A stretch of DNA of 64,000 bases from Legionellales bacterium (GTDB lineage: Bacteria; Pseudomonadota; Gammaproteobacteria; UBA1113), in the NCBI GenBank assembly GCA_002709565.1, contig PAPY01000007.1, positions 142,969-206,968 of the forward strand, in the 5' to 3' direction. This document shows, piece by piece, positions 52,881 to 62,304 of the stretch (position 1 is its first letter; each line of letters starts with the position of its first letter). A program made the translations under genes and the position numbers. A model generated the notes under the pieces. It saw only the letters and a program-made list of their open reading frames with translations. It ran no database searches and was not told where the DNA came from.

Positions 52881-53966
52881 ATGGATAAACCTTCCGTCTT
52901 CATCATTGGCGCTGGGCCCACTGGTTTGACCTGTGCTATCGAACTCGCCCGCCGCGGTATTCCCGTGCGTATTATCGAGAAGAAATCAGAACCTGAGCAT
53001 ATCAGTAAGGCTATCGGGATTAATCCCCGCAGTTTGACGTTGTTGGAGGCTTCCGGTGTTACGCCACGTTTGTTGACTAAGGGTCTGAAACTGAATCGGA
53101 TGCGTATGCATTACGGTGATGACAAACAGATTGCTATTCATCTGGATAAAATTCCCCACAAATATAATTTTCTGATAGCCTTACCCCAAGATGAAACTGA
53201 GACTATCCTTGAGGAACGACTTAATGAGTTAGGGGTGAAAGTCGAACGGGTTGCTGAATTAGATGATTTGATTGAGACGGGGCAGGGATATGAGGCGTTG
53301 ATCAAAAGCCAATGGGGTAGCGAAACTATTCGTAATAGTCTTATCATCGGCGCTGATGGCGCCCATAGTATGACGCGTAAACAAATCAATGTTGACTTTG
53401 AGGGTATTGCTATCGAGGAACCTTGGTATTTAGCGGATGTTCACATTGATTGGCCGTATCAACAAAATGGCCATGACGCCCAAGCATTTTTTCAGCAAGA
53501 TGGCACGGTTGGTCTGACATTCCCGTTGGGAGGGACTCGCTATCGTTTGCTCAGTAATCGTGAAGAAGTGTTTGGCTTTTTGCCTAAACCCTATAGTATC
53601 GAAGATTCTTTATGGGAATCGCAATTCAAATTAAGCTGTCGCCTCGCACAAACATTCCAAAAAGCCAATGTGTTTTTGGCAGGAGATGCCGCTCATATTC
53701 ACACACCAGTAGGTGGACGCGGGATGAATTTAGGTATTGAGGATGCCTGTGTTCTGGCTGACTACATCGATGCAGGTAAAACAGACCGCTATACGACAGA
53801 CAGAAGGCCTGCTGCCCGACATGTCATCAACATGACGACGAAATTTTATAACCTTATGACGACCCAAAGTCCCATGAAGATTTGGGCCCGCAATCATTTT
53901 ATGTTGCCGTTATTGAAGTTTTCTGCAGTGCAAAAGCAGCAATTGAAGATGATATCGGGGTTGTAG
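52881..53966 (+). CDS. FAD-dependent monooxygenase (aromatic hydroxylase-like)
   Basis: A 361-residue flavoprotein monooxygenase. SVFIIGAGPTGLTCAIELARRGIPVRIIEKKSEPEHISKAIGINPRSL has the Rossmann G-x-G-x-x-G and the E-K that binds ribose; LIIGADGAHSMTRK is the second DG motif; VFLAGDAAHIHTPVGGRGMNLGIEDA is the G-D-A-A-H motif that holds FAD. Family members hydroxylate phenols or similar compounds (PheA/TfdB/MhpA group); the natural substrate here is unknown. It is shorter than many relatives, lacking a C-terminal thioredoxin-like domain. AAGGAG precedes the ATG. Confidence 0.93.
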   Translation: MDKPSVFIIGAGPTGLTCAIELARRGIPVRIIEKKSEPEHISKAIGINPRSLTLLEASGVTPRLLTKGLKLNRMRMHYGDDKQIAIHLDKIPHKYNFLIALPQDETETILEERLNELGVKVERVAELDDLIETGQGYEALIKSQWGSETIRNSLIIGADGAHSMTRKQINVDFEGIAIEEPWYLADVHIDWPYQQNGHDAQAFFQQDGTVGLTFPLGGTRYRLLSNREEVFGFLPKPYSIEDSLWESQFKLSCRLAQTFQKANVFLAGDAAHIHTPVGGRGMNLGIEDACVLADYIDAGKTDRYTTDRRPAARHVINMTTKFYNLMTTQSPMKIWARNHFMLPLLKFSAVQKQQLKMISGL

Positions 53967-54413
53967 CTATTTCACCATTAATATATGGGGGATCCCATCT
54001 TCGTCGTACAGATCTCCCTGGGCAACAAAACCAAAACCTTCATAAAATTTTTGTAAATAGGCTTGAGCGCTGATTTTAAGGTGGGCTTTGGGGAAGGTTT
54101 CAGCGAGGAATTCTAAGGCTTTTGCGGTTAAGGATTTTCCGAGCCCTTGGCCGCGGAAGTCCGGGTGCGTTAGAACACGACCCATCGAAATAGCATCTGG
54201 ATAGGCGATCCCAGGTGGTAATAGCCGCGCATAAGCAATGATTTTATCGTCAATCATCCCAAATAGATGCCAGGCTTGTTGATCCCTGTCATCCATATCT
54301 TGATATACACAAGTTTGCCCGACGACAAAGACTTCAGAGCGTATCTGTAGACAGCCATAGAGCTCATCAAGGCTTAATTCATTGTAGGGTTTACAGTGCC
54401 AGTGTTGGGTCAT
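53967..54413 (-). CDS. GNAT acetyltransferase, ElaA-like
   Basis: A 148-residue GNAT-fold protein. The N-terminus WHCKPYNELSLDELYGCLQIRSEVFVVGQTCVYQDMDDRDQQAWHLFG is the ElaA pattern; ISMGRVLTHPDFRGQGLGKSLTAKALEFL is the acetyl-CoA loop (R-x-x-G-x-G). ElaA is an N-acetyltransferase of unknown target. It ends directly at the convergent monooxygenase gene (53966/53967). Confidence 0.9.
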   Translation of the reverse strand: MTQHWHCKPYNELSLDELYGCLQIRSEVFVVGQTCVYQDMDDRDQQAWHLFGMIDDKIIAYARLLPPGIAYPDAISMGRVLTHPDFRGQGLGKSLTAKALEFLAETFPKAHLKISAQAYLQKFYEGFGFVAQGDLYDEDGIPHILMVK

Positions 54414-54476
54414 TGCTTTTCCTCATTGCTAAAAATACACAGTATATTGTTATGTCGAGAGGGGAGCAAGGGACTT

Positions 54477-54953
54477 TTAAGTAGGTATATTTCTCTTGTA
54501 GTTATGGCTTTGGTTATGAAGTGGCACATGATATTTCTCAATCATTTCTTCTTTTGATAGAGGGGTTTGCAACAACTCGATGGGCATTCCAGTTGCAGGA
54601 TCTTTGATCATCGCAACGAATAAGCCAGGCTTGGATTCGATAGGTCCCCATATAACGTCCCGGTTTTTAATAGCGTCTTTAAGATTAGGGACTTTAAAAG
54701 CTAAATGCGCTTTAGTCTTGATAAGTTCAGGGAACGGTGCGTCGTCATCAAAACGATGCATTTGAATATTAAACTCACTTTCGTCATAGCCCCAAGTATA
54801 GTACTTCCACTTAGAGTCATATAGTTCGTTTTTACTATGCTCCTTGGTTGGAACACCGAGGTGACTATATTCCCAATCTTTCGGGTATGCTAAACAGGCT
54901 GTGGATAGTACAAGTAAGCCAATATATGATATAAGTTTGAATGTCTGTTGCAT
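54477..54953 (-). CDS. Exported VOC-fold protein
   Basis: A 158-residue protein with an export signal (MQQTFKLISYIGLLVLSTACLA, with a Cys at about residue 20). The mature part reads like a glyoxalase/VOC module: HLAFKVPNLKDAIKNRDVIWGPIESKPGLFVAMIKDPATGMPIELLQT, where the last strand I-E-L provides the usual metal-binding Glu. VOC proteins are normally cytoplasmic, so an exported one is unusual. Signal type (I or II) is uncertain. No operon partner. Confidence 0.6.
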   Translation of the reverse strand: MQQTFKLISYIGLLVLSTACLAYPKDWEYSHLGVPTKEHSKNELYDSKWKYYTWGYDESEFNIQMHRFDDDAPFPELIKTKAHLAFKVPNLKDAIKNRDVIWGPIESKPGLFVAMIKDPATGMPIELLQTPLSKEEMIEKYHVPLHNQSHNYKRNIPT

Positions 54954-55099
54954 AATAAAGGTATCTCGTTATGGGATGGTTGCAATGTTTTAAGTTTGAT
55001 AATACCTAATATTCACGTTGTAGAAAAGTCCTGATCGCTGATTCGTGATTCAGGCAGATTGGCAGAGAGGGTGTGTCAGATCAAGTATGAAGTTATACA

Positions 55100-56917
55100 T
55101 TAGCATCTGAGCGAATTAATAGAGATATATCCATGTATATGTTCATTGGCAAATAATTCACTAACTGTGCACTGAAATAGTTTACCATACGTTGCAATAT
55201 TGAGAGTGAGACAATTAATATCGTTCTTTTTCTCAGATACTATTTGTTGTAGGTACACCCAGTGACTTAGTTGGATACCACAAATATCAGAATTATCGAC
55301 AGGTTCTTTGGAGTGAGGTTCTATTGTAAAATCCTTCTTAATGGTATCGGTATCGCTACTCATTTTTGACAAATTACTTGAAAAAGTCGATGAAACTAAT
55401 AGCAGGGCGGTTACATTCAATTTTGCCAGGTCCATTAGCTCTGACCATAGTGTTAATGGCTCATCAATATCTTTACCAGTATCTGAAGTATGATATATCC
55501 AGCTTTCTAAGAGCATTTTTGTGTATCCAGTTAGTGGGCAATTGTTAATGTCACGTAACTGCGTTTTAGCTGAAATAGTGCGGGCACCAAAGAGCGTTAA
55601 TAACTGATAAGCTTGTTTGGGTGTAGTGACATCTTGTATTTTTTTCAGCAAAGGTAACCGTGAGTTACTCCCAGTAATATTGACAATGCCTTTGATAGCA
55701 CGAGCAAAGTTTCTTAGGAGTGATTGCTCTGGAGATTGATAGTTTGCCGGCTCCACCAAATATTTATTCTCCCCAGATATGATTTGAAAAGGCTCATTTT
55801 TAGCGAATTGGATTATATTATTAATAAGCATGAACGGACTTTCAGAAAGAAGGTATGAAAATACACTGTAAATACCACAAAGGAGCTCGTCGCCCTGGTC
55901 TAACTTATTGGGTAATATCAATATACATATAACCTCAAGGAGCTGGCGATTATTGTCAAAAGTGCGCAAGTTATCTGCTGAGGTAAATAGCTCCACTGCT
56001 TGTTTTTTTGAGGCGGTAATACAATCACTAAACAAATCAAGATATATTTTAATAAAAGTTTCCACATCCGAAGATTGACAGTGAAAAACTGGTTGCGATG
56101 ATGTAGCGCATCTTGTATCTTTTATTGCCTCTAAAATGAATTTGGTTAAATCAATAAATAGGTTTTGCTTGTCATTGATATCACATGTGAGCCCATTAAA
56201 AACATCAAGTATGGCTAAGCCTAGCTTTTTATATAATACCTGAAAGCATTTGAAGATCTCAGAACTGACTTTTTTATTCTCATTATTGTTTGCGGATAAT
56301 TCGAAGTGGGTGTTGGCAAGTAAAATAAACAGTTTAGTGAGCTTGGACGTATAAATGTCTGGGTTACCAAGCTCTAAATTATTATGCTCTAAGAATGTTC
56401 CACTAAGTTGTGTAGACCAAAACCCCAAGTAACATGACCCAGTCGGTTCTTTAACAATTGATTCTGTGGCAAGCGAATAAAATTCGCTGAATTCAACATC
56501 ATCAATATATTGATAAATAATGGTAAGTGCATCACAAAAGCAAGGAAAATATTGATTGCTATAAAAAAATCGGCAATAATCAAATGCACCGTTCACGTCA
56601 TCAATGCACAGTGAATAGACCGTTTGATTTCTTGCTATCTTGGCAAGGCGGAACTCCACCATAAAATATTGGTTAATTAATTCATCTGATATTGAACTGG
56701 GTAAAATACCATCGTAAATGGAAAATAATTTTTTTCGATTATTATTTTTATCCTCTGTGAAGATACTACCCATAGCTTGGCTATCTGCAGATTTTTCCGG
56801 TGTTTCTTTTGTATCTAGCAGCGTAGATAATAAAGCTAAATTCGTCAGGGGATCATTGCCTTTTTCTAGTATCTCCTGCGCTGACTGCAGTATGTGTTGT
56901 TGCGTTTGGACGTACAT
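55100..56917 (-). CDS. Unknown 605-residue AT-rich protein
   Basis: A long protein of helical character, Leu/Ile/Asn/Lys-rich and AT-rich compared with the housekeeping neighbours. Segments such as LIDLTKFILEAIKDTRC, LLEVICILILPNKLDQGDELLCGIYSVFSYLL and QTQQHILQSAQEIL suggest an alpha-helical repeat or bundle rather than an enzyme core. No motif, signal peptide or membrane helix is convincing. It starts the accessory block (55-64 kb) with several effector-like genes. Secretion substrate is possible by company only. Start at ATG 56917. Confidence 0.6.
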   Translation of the reverse strand: MYVQTQQHILQSAQEILEKGNDPLTNLALLSTLLDTKETPEKSADSQAMGSIFTEDKNNNRKKLFSIYDGILPSSISDELINQYFMVEFRLAKIARNQTVYSLCIDDVNGAFDYCRFFYSNQYFPCFCDALTIIYQYIDDVEFSEFYSLATESIVKEPTGSCYLGFWSTQLSGTFLEHNNLELGNPDIYTSKLTKLFILLANTHFELSANNNENKKVSSEIFKCFQVLYKKLGLAILDVFNGLTCDINDKQNLFIDLTKFILEAIKDTRCATSSQPVFHCQSSDVETFIKIYLDLFSDCITASKKQAVELFTSADNLRTFDNNRQLLEVICILILPNKLDQGDELLCGIYSVFSYLLSESPFMLINNIIQFAKNEPFQIISGENKYLVEPANYQSPEQSLLRNFARAIKGIVNITGSNSRLPLLKKIQDVTTPKQAYQLLTLFGARTISAKTQLRDINNCPLTGYTKMLLESWIYHTSDTGKDIDEPLTLWSELMDLAKLNVTALLLVSSTFSSNLSKMSSDTDTIKKDFTIEPHSKEPVDNSDICGIQLSHWVYLQQIVSEKKNDINCLTLNIATYGKLFQCTVSELFANEHIHGYISINSLRC

Positions 56918-57496
56918 TATGATGACCTTCTATTTATTGCGGCAGTTTGCTACAGATCGGTAATCATAGCAACACCTCATCCCCACAAAATCCCCACAGT
57001 AGATTTTATGGGAAACTGGGAGGTTATATACAGGTTTAGCGAATACTGACTGCGTCAAAATTTTGATTCCAGAGTTAAGGCTAACAAGTATTCACATCTG
57101 CTCCCAGAATGTTTTTTAAATATGCGTGAATTTTGTGGAAGAGGACTTTACGATATTAGGCATAAGTACTGTAGGTGCATGCTAATTGGAAGAAATCAAT
57201 ATTCCAATAATCAATAAGTTACAGCCCAACCCTCTAATTCGTAATCATATCTTTGCGATACCTTTTATGTGTCCGGAATCGGGTAGCCAGGTCAATCATG
57301 GCTTGCATACTTTCAGCAACAAGCCTTTTTACAGAAGAAGCGAGGCTCTAACGGTCGGTGCAATCATTAGTGCTCTAACACTATGATTTAAAATGGTTTC
57401 CCAAGTATCGTATTTATGGTTAAATATTGCTCGCAAAATTATCATCTGCTATAATCGCACCAAACAATAGTAATGGTAATATTTAGGTATTAAAAG
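56918..57496. other. Intergenic region with insertion-sequence-like repeat
   Basis: No credible gene is seen (a 66-codon frame at 57186 lacks support). Bases 57210-57247 match 62631-62668 at 33 of 38 positions (ATCAATAAGTT ... ATTCGTAATCA), which suggests a remnant of the same mobile element at both places. Confidence 0.45.
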
Positions 57497-58501
57497 ATGG
57501 CTCAATTATCAGTAGCACCCGGCCGAAGTAAAATTAATTTAGCTGCAACTATTTTGATTATTTTGGGAATAGTCGTATTTATTCTCGATTTGACAGCAAT
57601 TAATCAAGCTTCCTCTTCACCAGTAGGTGTTCATCGCTTAAATATCAACGGGATTATTTACTTTGTTTTGGGCGTGATCTTAAAATGTAAAGGTTACAAA
57701 TCAGCACGTCGAATTACTTTTTTGGTCTCTGTTATGTTTGCTTTTTCTCTATTTAAAACATTTGGTAGCCTATACAGTATCTATCTATGGGATATACCAC
57801 TTGGACTATATAAAGCACTCTTATTACATGATGGTGCAGGAAGATTATTGACGAATATCATTTATTTTTTTGTTATCCTTAGCGTGTATAGGCTTCTGTC
57901 ATCTGAGTCAATTCGCGCAGAAGCGTTAGATTTTAATGTTCCTTATCAGCCCGCTTGGCGCTATAGTCCTCATAGAGGATTTGTAGCCATAATGATAGCT
58001 GTTTTCTTTATTTTTATAATAAGCGCGTTTAAAACACCTAAGTTGATAAAAACAGTGACTCCTCCTGTCGCTAACGCGATGCAGTTTTATGATTCATTTC
58101 CCGGGAGTGATTATTTAATAAATGATATCACGACAAGTCACACGAGTGAGGGAGATATACAATACGCTGTCAACATAGTCCACTACAACAGTAATAATAT
58201 TGTTGATATTAGGCCATTAGTTTTTTCAGTGTTTGCAGAAGATGGCAAAAGGTTAAAAGATTGTTTAGCACAAGCGGAGAACAATGATACTGAAGCCCAA
58301 CTGGCATTGGGGAGTGCCTATAGTTTCGGTTTAGGGGTGAAGACAGATCGAGAGGTAGGGCTGAAGTGGATGCTACGTGCCGCTAAGGGTGGCAATAAAA
58401 GAGCCCAGCTATTTGTCGCTCAAGCCTACCATTTAGGCTTCGGAGTTGAAAAAGATGAGGTAAAATCTAAGTTTTGGCGAACTGAAGCAGAAACTATATA
58501 A
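57497..58501 (+). CDS. Membrane protein with Sel1 repeats
   Basis: A 334-residue protein. Residues 15-130 hold about four hydrophobic helices (INLAATILIILGIVVFILDLTAI; RITFLVSVMFAFSLFKTFGSLY; LTNIIYFFVILSVYRLL) and residues 155-180 another (FVAIMIAVFFIFIISAF). The C-terminal 80 residues contain two Sel1-type repeats: AQLALGSAYSFGLGVKTDREVGLKWMLRAAKGG and AQLFVAQAYHLGFGVEKDEVKSKFW. Sel1 repeats bind proteins and occur in Legionella host-interaction factors such as EnhC and LpnE. Orientation and partner unknown. Confidence 0.7.
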   Translation: MAQLSVAPGRSKINLAATILIILGIVVFILDLTAINQASSSPVGVHRLNINGIIYFVLGVILKCKGYKSARRITFLVSVMFAFSLFKTFGSLYSIYLWDIPLGLYKALLLHDGAGRLLTNIIYFFVILSVYRLLSSESIRAEALDFNVPYQPAWRYSPHRGFVAIMIAVFFIFIISAFKTPKLIKTVTPPVANAMQFYDSFPGSDYLINDITTSHTSEGDIQYAVNIVHYNSNNIVDIRPLVFSVFAEDGKRLKDCLAQAENNDTEAQLALGSAYSFGLGVKTDREVGLKWMLRAAKGGNKRAQLFVAQAYHLGFGVEKDEVKSKFWRTEAETI

Positions 58502-58527
58502 TGAACTTACTAGCTATTTTTAAAATC

Positions 58528-58590
58528 AGTGACCTGACTACACTATTGCCGACACTGCATTTGAATAACAGCAAGCTGATTCGTAATCAG
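58528..58590. repeat. Insertion-element-like repeat pieces
   Basis: 58528-58554 (AGTGACCTGACTACAC ...) matches 62490-62516 at 22 of 27 bases, and CTGATTCGTAATCAG (58576-58590, itself an interrupted palindrome) recurs exactly at 62655-62669. The two boxes keep the same order at both loci but with different spacing. Confidence 0.5.
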
Positions 58591-58675
58591 GTTGTCAGGT
58601 GGGCTGTCGCTGATGTAAGAATTATCGTAGCCAAGTCAGATTTATGTTAGCCTGTTAAGATTAATTTGAGGATAA

Positions 58676-60865
58676 TTAGATAATTCGCCGGGGGCTTACA
58701 TCATTGGGCATTTCTGGCTTTTGCATATTTCGCTTAACGATAGCAATAGCATCAAACCGCGAATGAGCATGATGATCCCGTGTTTCCGCTACAATATGAA
58801 AAATTAGTTCATTTGGCAATAATGAGAATAAAGACCCTGTTCTCACACCTTGGGCCATTAATCGTGCATTTTTACGCAGCTCTCCGTGGCTATTTTTCCA
58901 GCCAACGACTTGTCTAGCATCTTCTACGGCAGGTAATGTAAATATGTCAGCATGCTGGGGAAATGCATCAGCTGCTTTTTGTAGATCATCATTTGAGGTG
59001 AATAGCCGCTTAAATTCACTAGTATTAGTCAGCACCATATTTATCATATTACTTGCCACATCGGAGAACGACGCTGCCAAAAAAAGCAAATCATCGATAG
59101 ATATCACGAGCTCCTCAAACAAACTACGCTTAGTGAGTATCGGCTGGATAAGCTTATAGACATGTTTAGGAAGTGACCTTGGTAACCACCAACAGGTATT
59201 ATGACTATGGGTTTGCTGCTGCTCAAAACCTCTTAGCCCAGGTACATCAGGCTCTAAGAATATAATCACTAGCTCTTGTAAATGTGTCAGTGATACAACC
59301 ATGCACTCAAAAACATCCATATTTTCAATTACTAGGTTTGCTACTAACTCTCTTTTCTCAGGCATAAGTCTTATTATGGTATGCAAAGACATCAAGGACT
59401 TGACTAATCGACTAAACTCACCGGGAATACTGAATAATATTTCAAATAAACACTTAGCCTCATGTGGCCTGCATAGTTTAATGATGTCATTCAAATCATT
59501 GAAAGAGTGGAACAATCTGCTAAATTCATCAGGATTATCACTAAGGATATTAATTAATAGCCCCATATATTGACTATAGCTTATTAATAGCATCGTTAAA
59601 TCCATAACACTGTGTATTAAACGTTGAAACTCTTTGATATCGTCAAAACAGGTGCTAATCATTGTCTCAGCCTGTTGTGGAAAGTCAATAACTAATCCAT
59701 TTAACTCATACCCCGCTGTTATTAAACGCTGATATTCCTCATGGTTATCGATAACTGGCCGGATCAATTCATCCCTGTAATCAGGAAACAGTTTTACGAC
59801 TTGTCTTAATGCAATAGTACAACCGATGATTTTTTGATATATGCCACTGTCACTCAATAGCGGCTTAATTAAGACGGGCTTCAAAAATGGAAAAGTTGCG
59901 GCAAGCAAAAGTAAGTCATAATGGCTAACTATTAATCTCGAGTGAACACCGTGTTTTGTTAAGGCAACACTGACTGATTTGACACAACTTGGACAAACAT
60001 CAATAGCCCAGCGTAAATCATGACTATCAATGACTAACCGCTCGAATATAACTGGGTCACACAGCAGTTTTTTGATAATAACATCTGTATACTCTGGGCA
60101 AGAACTCATTAACCACTTCAAGTCATCGATAGTTTTGAATAAAGATGTGAACTCAGCTGTTGTTTCCGCAATATATTTAAACAAGTCTTTTTTATATTGA
60201 GAGGTCCTGTTAAATAGCCACTTAAGACTATCAATATCAGTAACCAAGCGCTTATACTCGTATTTACTCTCAATAAGTCTTTTCGTGAATGGTTCGACCA
60301 ATTCAGGATAGTCATTACAAACCTTGCGTAAATCATCAGGCTCAATCAACAATCGCCAGTATTCACCTTCAGCATGAAGAATATGATGGAATAGGATAGC
60401 AATATCATCTGGAGCTGACTGTCCTATATAAAAAGCATCAAATAGGCAACGGATAAGCCGTCTAAACTCACCTGGAGCATTAACAATATAATTTAGAATA
60501 GTCTGCCTGTAACGGGGGAAATATTCACACATTTTCCGTATATCATCAGAACATGTAATCAAGCGACAAAACTCGCTGGGTTCGGTTAATACTTGTTTCA
60601 TCATTTGTTTGGTGTATTGTGGGTATTTTTCACAGATCAATATTAAGTCGTTAACCGTGCTGACAATTTGATTAAACACCTCATGATTAGTCCACAATGG
60701 CCGAAATATAAGCTCAATGTGCTGGGGAAATTGTGAAGATAACTGTAGTATGTCACTAATACTTTTAACGAGCCGCTTATACTCGCCAGGCTTATTAATT
60801 ATTTGGACAAAATCTTGATCTGAAATGCCAGCTTTGTAGATACCTGCTGTTGATACCTCTCCCAT
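58676..60865 (-). CDS. Solenoid protein of 35-residue repeats with C-terminal F-box-like motif (candidate effector)
   Basis: A 729-residue protein from ATG 60865, which has GGGAG eight bases upstream; the open frame extends to 60946 without one. It is almost entirely built of about 17 tandem units of 35 residues with the pattern E-(F/Y)-x-R-L-(I/V)-x-S-x-x-D-L-x-x-(L/I)-x-x-x-(F/Y)-P-x-(Y), for example EYKRLVKSISDILQLSSQFP and EFCRLITCSDDIRKMCEYFP. Unit 15 has an insertion of about 29 residues. Such regular helical repeats form a solenoid. Near the C-terminus, residues 678-700 (SLFSLLPNELIFHIVAET) resemble an F-box (L-P-x-E-L-x-x-x-I). No signal peptide. Best guess is an effector that recruits host ubiquitin ligase; this is inference. 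Confidence 0.75.
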   Translation of the reverse strand: MGEVSTAGIYKAGISDQDFVQIINKPGEYKRLVKSISDILQLSSQFPQHIELIFRPLWTNHEVFNQIVSTVNDLILICEKYPQYTKQMMKQVLTEPSEFCRLITCSDDIRKMCEYFPRYRQTILNYIVNAPGEFRRLIRCLFDAFYIGQSAPDDIAILFHHILHAEGEYWRLLIEPDDLRKVCNDYPELVEPFTKRLIESKYEYKRLVTDIDSLKWLFNRTSQYKKDLFKYIAETTAEFTSLFKTIDDLKWLMSSCPEYTDVIIKKLLCDPVIFERLVIDSHDLRWAIDVCPSCVKSVSVALTKHGVHSRLIVSHYDLLLLAATFPFLKPVLIKPLLSDSGIYQKIIGCTIALRQVVKLFPDYRDELIRPVIDNHEEYQRLITAGYELNGLVIDFPQQAETMISTCFDDIKEFQRLIHSVMDLTMLLISYSQYMGLLINILSDNPDEFSRLFHSFNDLNDIIKLCRPHEAKCLFEILFSIPGEFSRLVKSLMSLHTIIRLMPEKRELVANLVIENMDVFECMVVSLTHLQELVIIFLEPDVPGLRGFEQQQTHSHNTCWWLPRSLPKHVYKLIQPILTKRSLFEELVISIDDLLFLAASFSDVASNMINMVLTNTSEFKRLFTSNDDLQKAADAFPQHADIFTLPAVEDARQVVGWKNSHGELRKNARLMAQGVRTGSLFSLLPNELIFHIVAETRDHHAHSRFDAIAIVKRNMQKPEMPNDVSPRRII

Positions 60866-61385
60866 GATCTTACTCCCGTATACGTTATGATTGATTAACC
60901 ATATGAAATTCACACAGTCCCCATCGCAATAGCTAGGTGATGACAACGCTCCTTGTTGTTGTAAATGTTCATATTATTATTTCTATCGACATCTAATTAA
61001 TGACATTATTGTATATAAAATAGACTGCGCTATCACCCAGGAGAATTACTAGTGTTGGTAACATGCCAGTTGTCCGTTATATGTAGCACGCCATCTGTCC
61101 GGTTCTCGACTATAACTATATCTGTTTTAAAACAGCGATTACCTTATGGCTATTTCCGCACAAACGTATGCGATAACGGGAGCAAATGTTAAGAAATATT
61201 TTCATTGAAATAGCATGGGTGCCATACAGGTCATGAACGTAATCTATGATGTTGTTTATGGTGTTTCTGATGCAACTGAAGTTTTTCGCTGACGAAGCCC
61301 TAGGCTGCAGTATTTGCTAAAAATAGTTCATAGTCATTGCAAAGACGTAGCGGGTGATTTTAAGTATCTAACGGTTTTGAACAAG
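60866..61385. other. Intergenic region with IS-end-like repeat
   Basis: No gene is seen. The main feature is the 82-base repeat at 61053-61134, nearly identical to 63902-63983. Confidence 0.45.
61053..61134. repeat. 82-base direct repeat, copy A
   Basis: Starts TGTTGGTAACATGCC and contains two internal boxes GCC-A-x-x-TGTCCG 25 bases apart. It matches 63902-63983 in the same orientation with about five differences. Resembles a transposon end with repeated transposase sites (IS21-like form), but the family is a guess. No transposase follows this copy. Confidence 0.75.
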
Positions 61386-62072
61386 CTACAACTCCTGCAA
61401 GATATGCAGTGGCAGCACGTTAAAGCAACCGAGTTCGAAGGCTTTAACAAATAAGTCCTGTTTAGTATTACAATTCCATTTTATTTTGATGTTCGCGATA
61501 TGGAACTCAACGGTCTTGTTAGAGATCCCCATCACGCGGGCGATCTCTTTCGCGCTTTTGCCATGTAAAGTGTAAAACAAGCAGGTGCTTTCTTTTTTGG
61601 TCAGTGTGTAATTTTCCTTGGTGCTGTTGAGGTAGTTATTAAGATCGGCGCAGATTTTATAACTGTCTTGGGTAAGGCCATTAATCACCTTGAAGACTTC
61701 AAAGTACTTGAAAGGAATAATTTTAAATGTACCAATAACGCCCAGCTGCTCGCCATTGAGCCCACTTAAGACAAACTTTCTGTCATGAATAACAATTTTT
61801 TCGCCGTCAGTACCATTGCTGAGAGATAGCTTCGAGTAGTGATGGCCGGCAAGTGTATCGTTATCGTAATCAATGTAGCTTTGAGCATGTTTATCCCAGG
61901 GCATTTCCCAATCACTGCGACCTACATAATCATCAGCTTTTAGGCCAGAAGGCTCGACAGCCAGGTGATTACCATAGCGAAACACCAAGTCTTTATCCTT
62001 GATGTAGATACCCTGGGGCATCGCATCTAAGAGACTGGCATTGACAGCTTGCTGTATGGCATCGTTATACAT
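61386..62072 (-). CDS. PAS-LuxR transcriptional regulator
   Basis: A 228-residue protein. Residues 1-125 are a PAS-type sensor (AMPQGIYIKDKDLVFRYGNHLAVEPSGLKADDYVGRSDWEMPW, then IVIHDRKFVLSGLNGEQLGVIGTF). Residues 160-225 are a LuxR helix-turn-helix: YTLTKKESTCLFYTLHGKSAKEIARVMGISNKTVEFHIANIKIKW. It has the same layout as the regulator at 19345-19947 but with low sequence identity. Signal and targets are unknown. A 12-bp palindrome lies 16 bases upstream of the ATG. Confidence 0.85.
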   Translation of the reverse strand: MYNDAIQQAVNASLLDAMPQGIYIKDKDLVFRYGNHLAVEPSGLKADDYVGRSDWEMPWDKHAQSYIDYDNDTLAGHHYSKLSLSNGTDGEKIVIHDRKFVLSGLNGEQLGVIGTFKIIPFKYFEVFKVINGLTQDSYKICADLNNYLNSTKENYTLTKKESTCLFYTLHGKSAKEIARVMGISNKTVEFHIANIKIKWNCNTKQDLFVKAFELGCFNVLPLHILQEL

Positions 62073-62087
62073 TGAGTTAACCCGTTG

Positions 62088-62099
62088 TAGCTGCAGCTA
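62088..62099. promoter_or_regulatory. Palindrome upstream of the PAS-LuxR gene
   Basis: TAGCTGCAGCTA (62088-62099) is a perfect 12-bp palindrome 15 bases before the ATG at 62072. LuxR-type proteins bind such dyads, so it is a candidate autoregulatory site; the evidence is position only. Confidence 0.3.
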
Positions 62100-62253
62100 A
62101 CGCTTTGAAAAAAAGACGTTTTTTAAAATTGCGCTATTTGCAACCGTATAAAATTGTCCAATTATAGAGCAGTTAATGTCCTTTGTAAATGGTAAAGGCA
62201 TATTACCATGGGCGTAACTTCTTGAAACTAGTAATTTTCCCGGGTAAAAATGT

Positions 62254-62288
62254 AAAAACCCGCTGACAGTTGAATACTATCAGCGGGG
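62254..62288 (-). terminator. Rho-independent terminator of the broken lectin-like gene
   Basis: CCCGCTGA (62259-62266) pairs with TCAGCGGG (62280-62287). On the minus strand the stem is followed by GTTTTTACATTTTT. It lies 17 bases after the stop at 62305. Confidence 0.8.
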
Positions 62289-62304
62289 AGGGCAGAATAT
62301 CAGG

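Noticed and set aside
57186..57386. 66-codon plus-strand open frame
   Set aside because: It overlaps an insertion-like repeat (57210-57247) and has no ribosome site or family resemblance.
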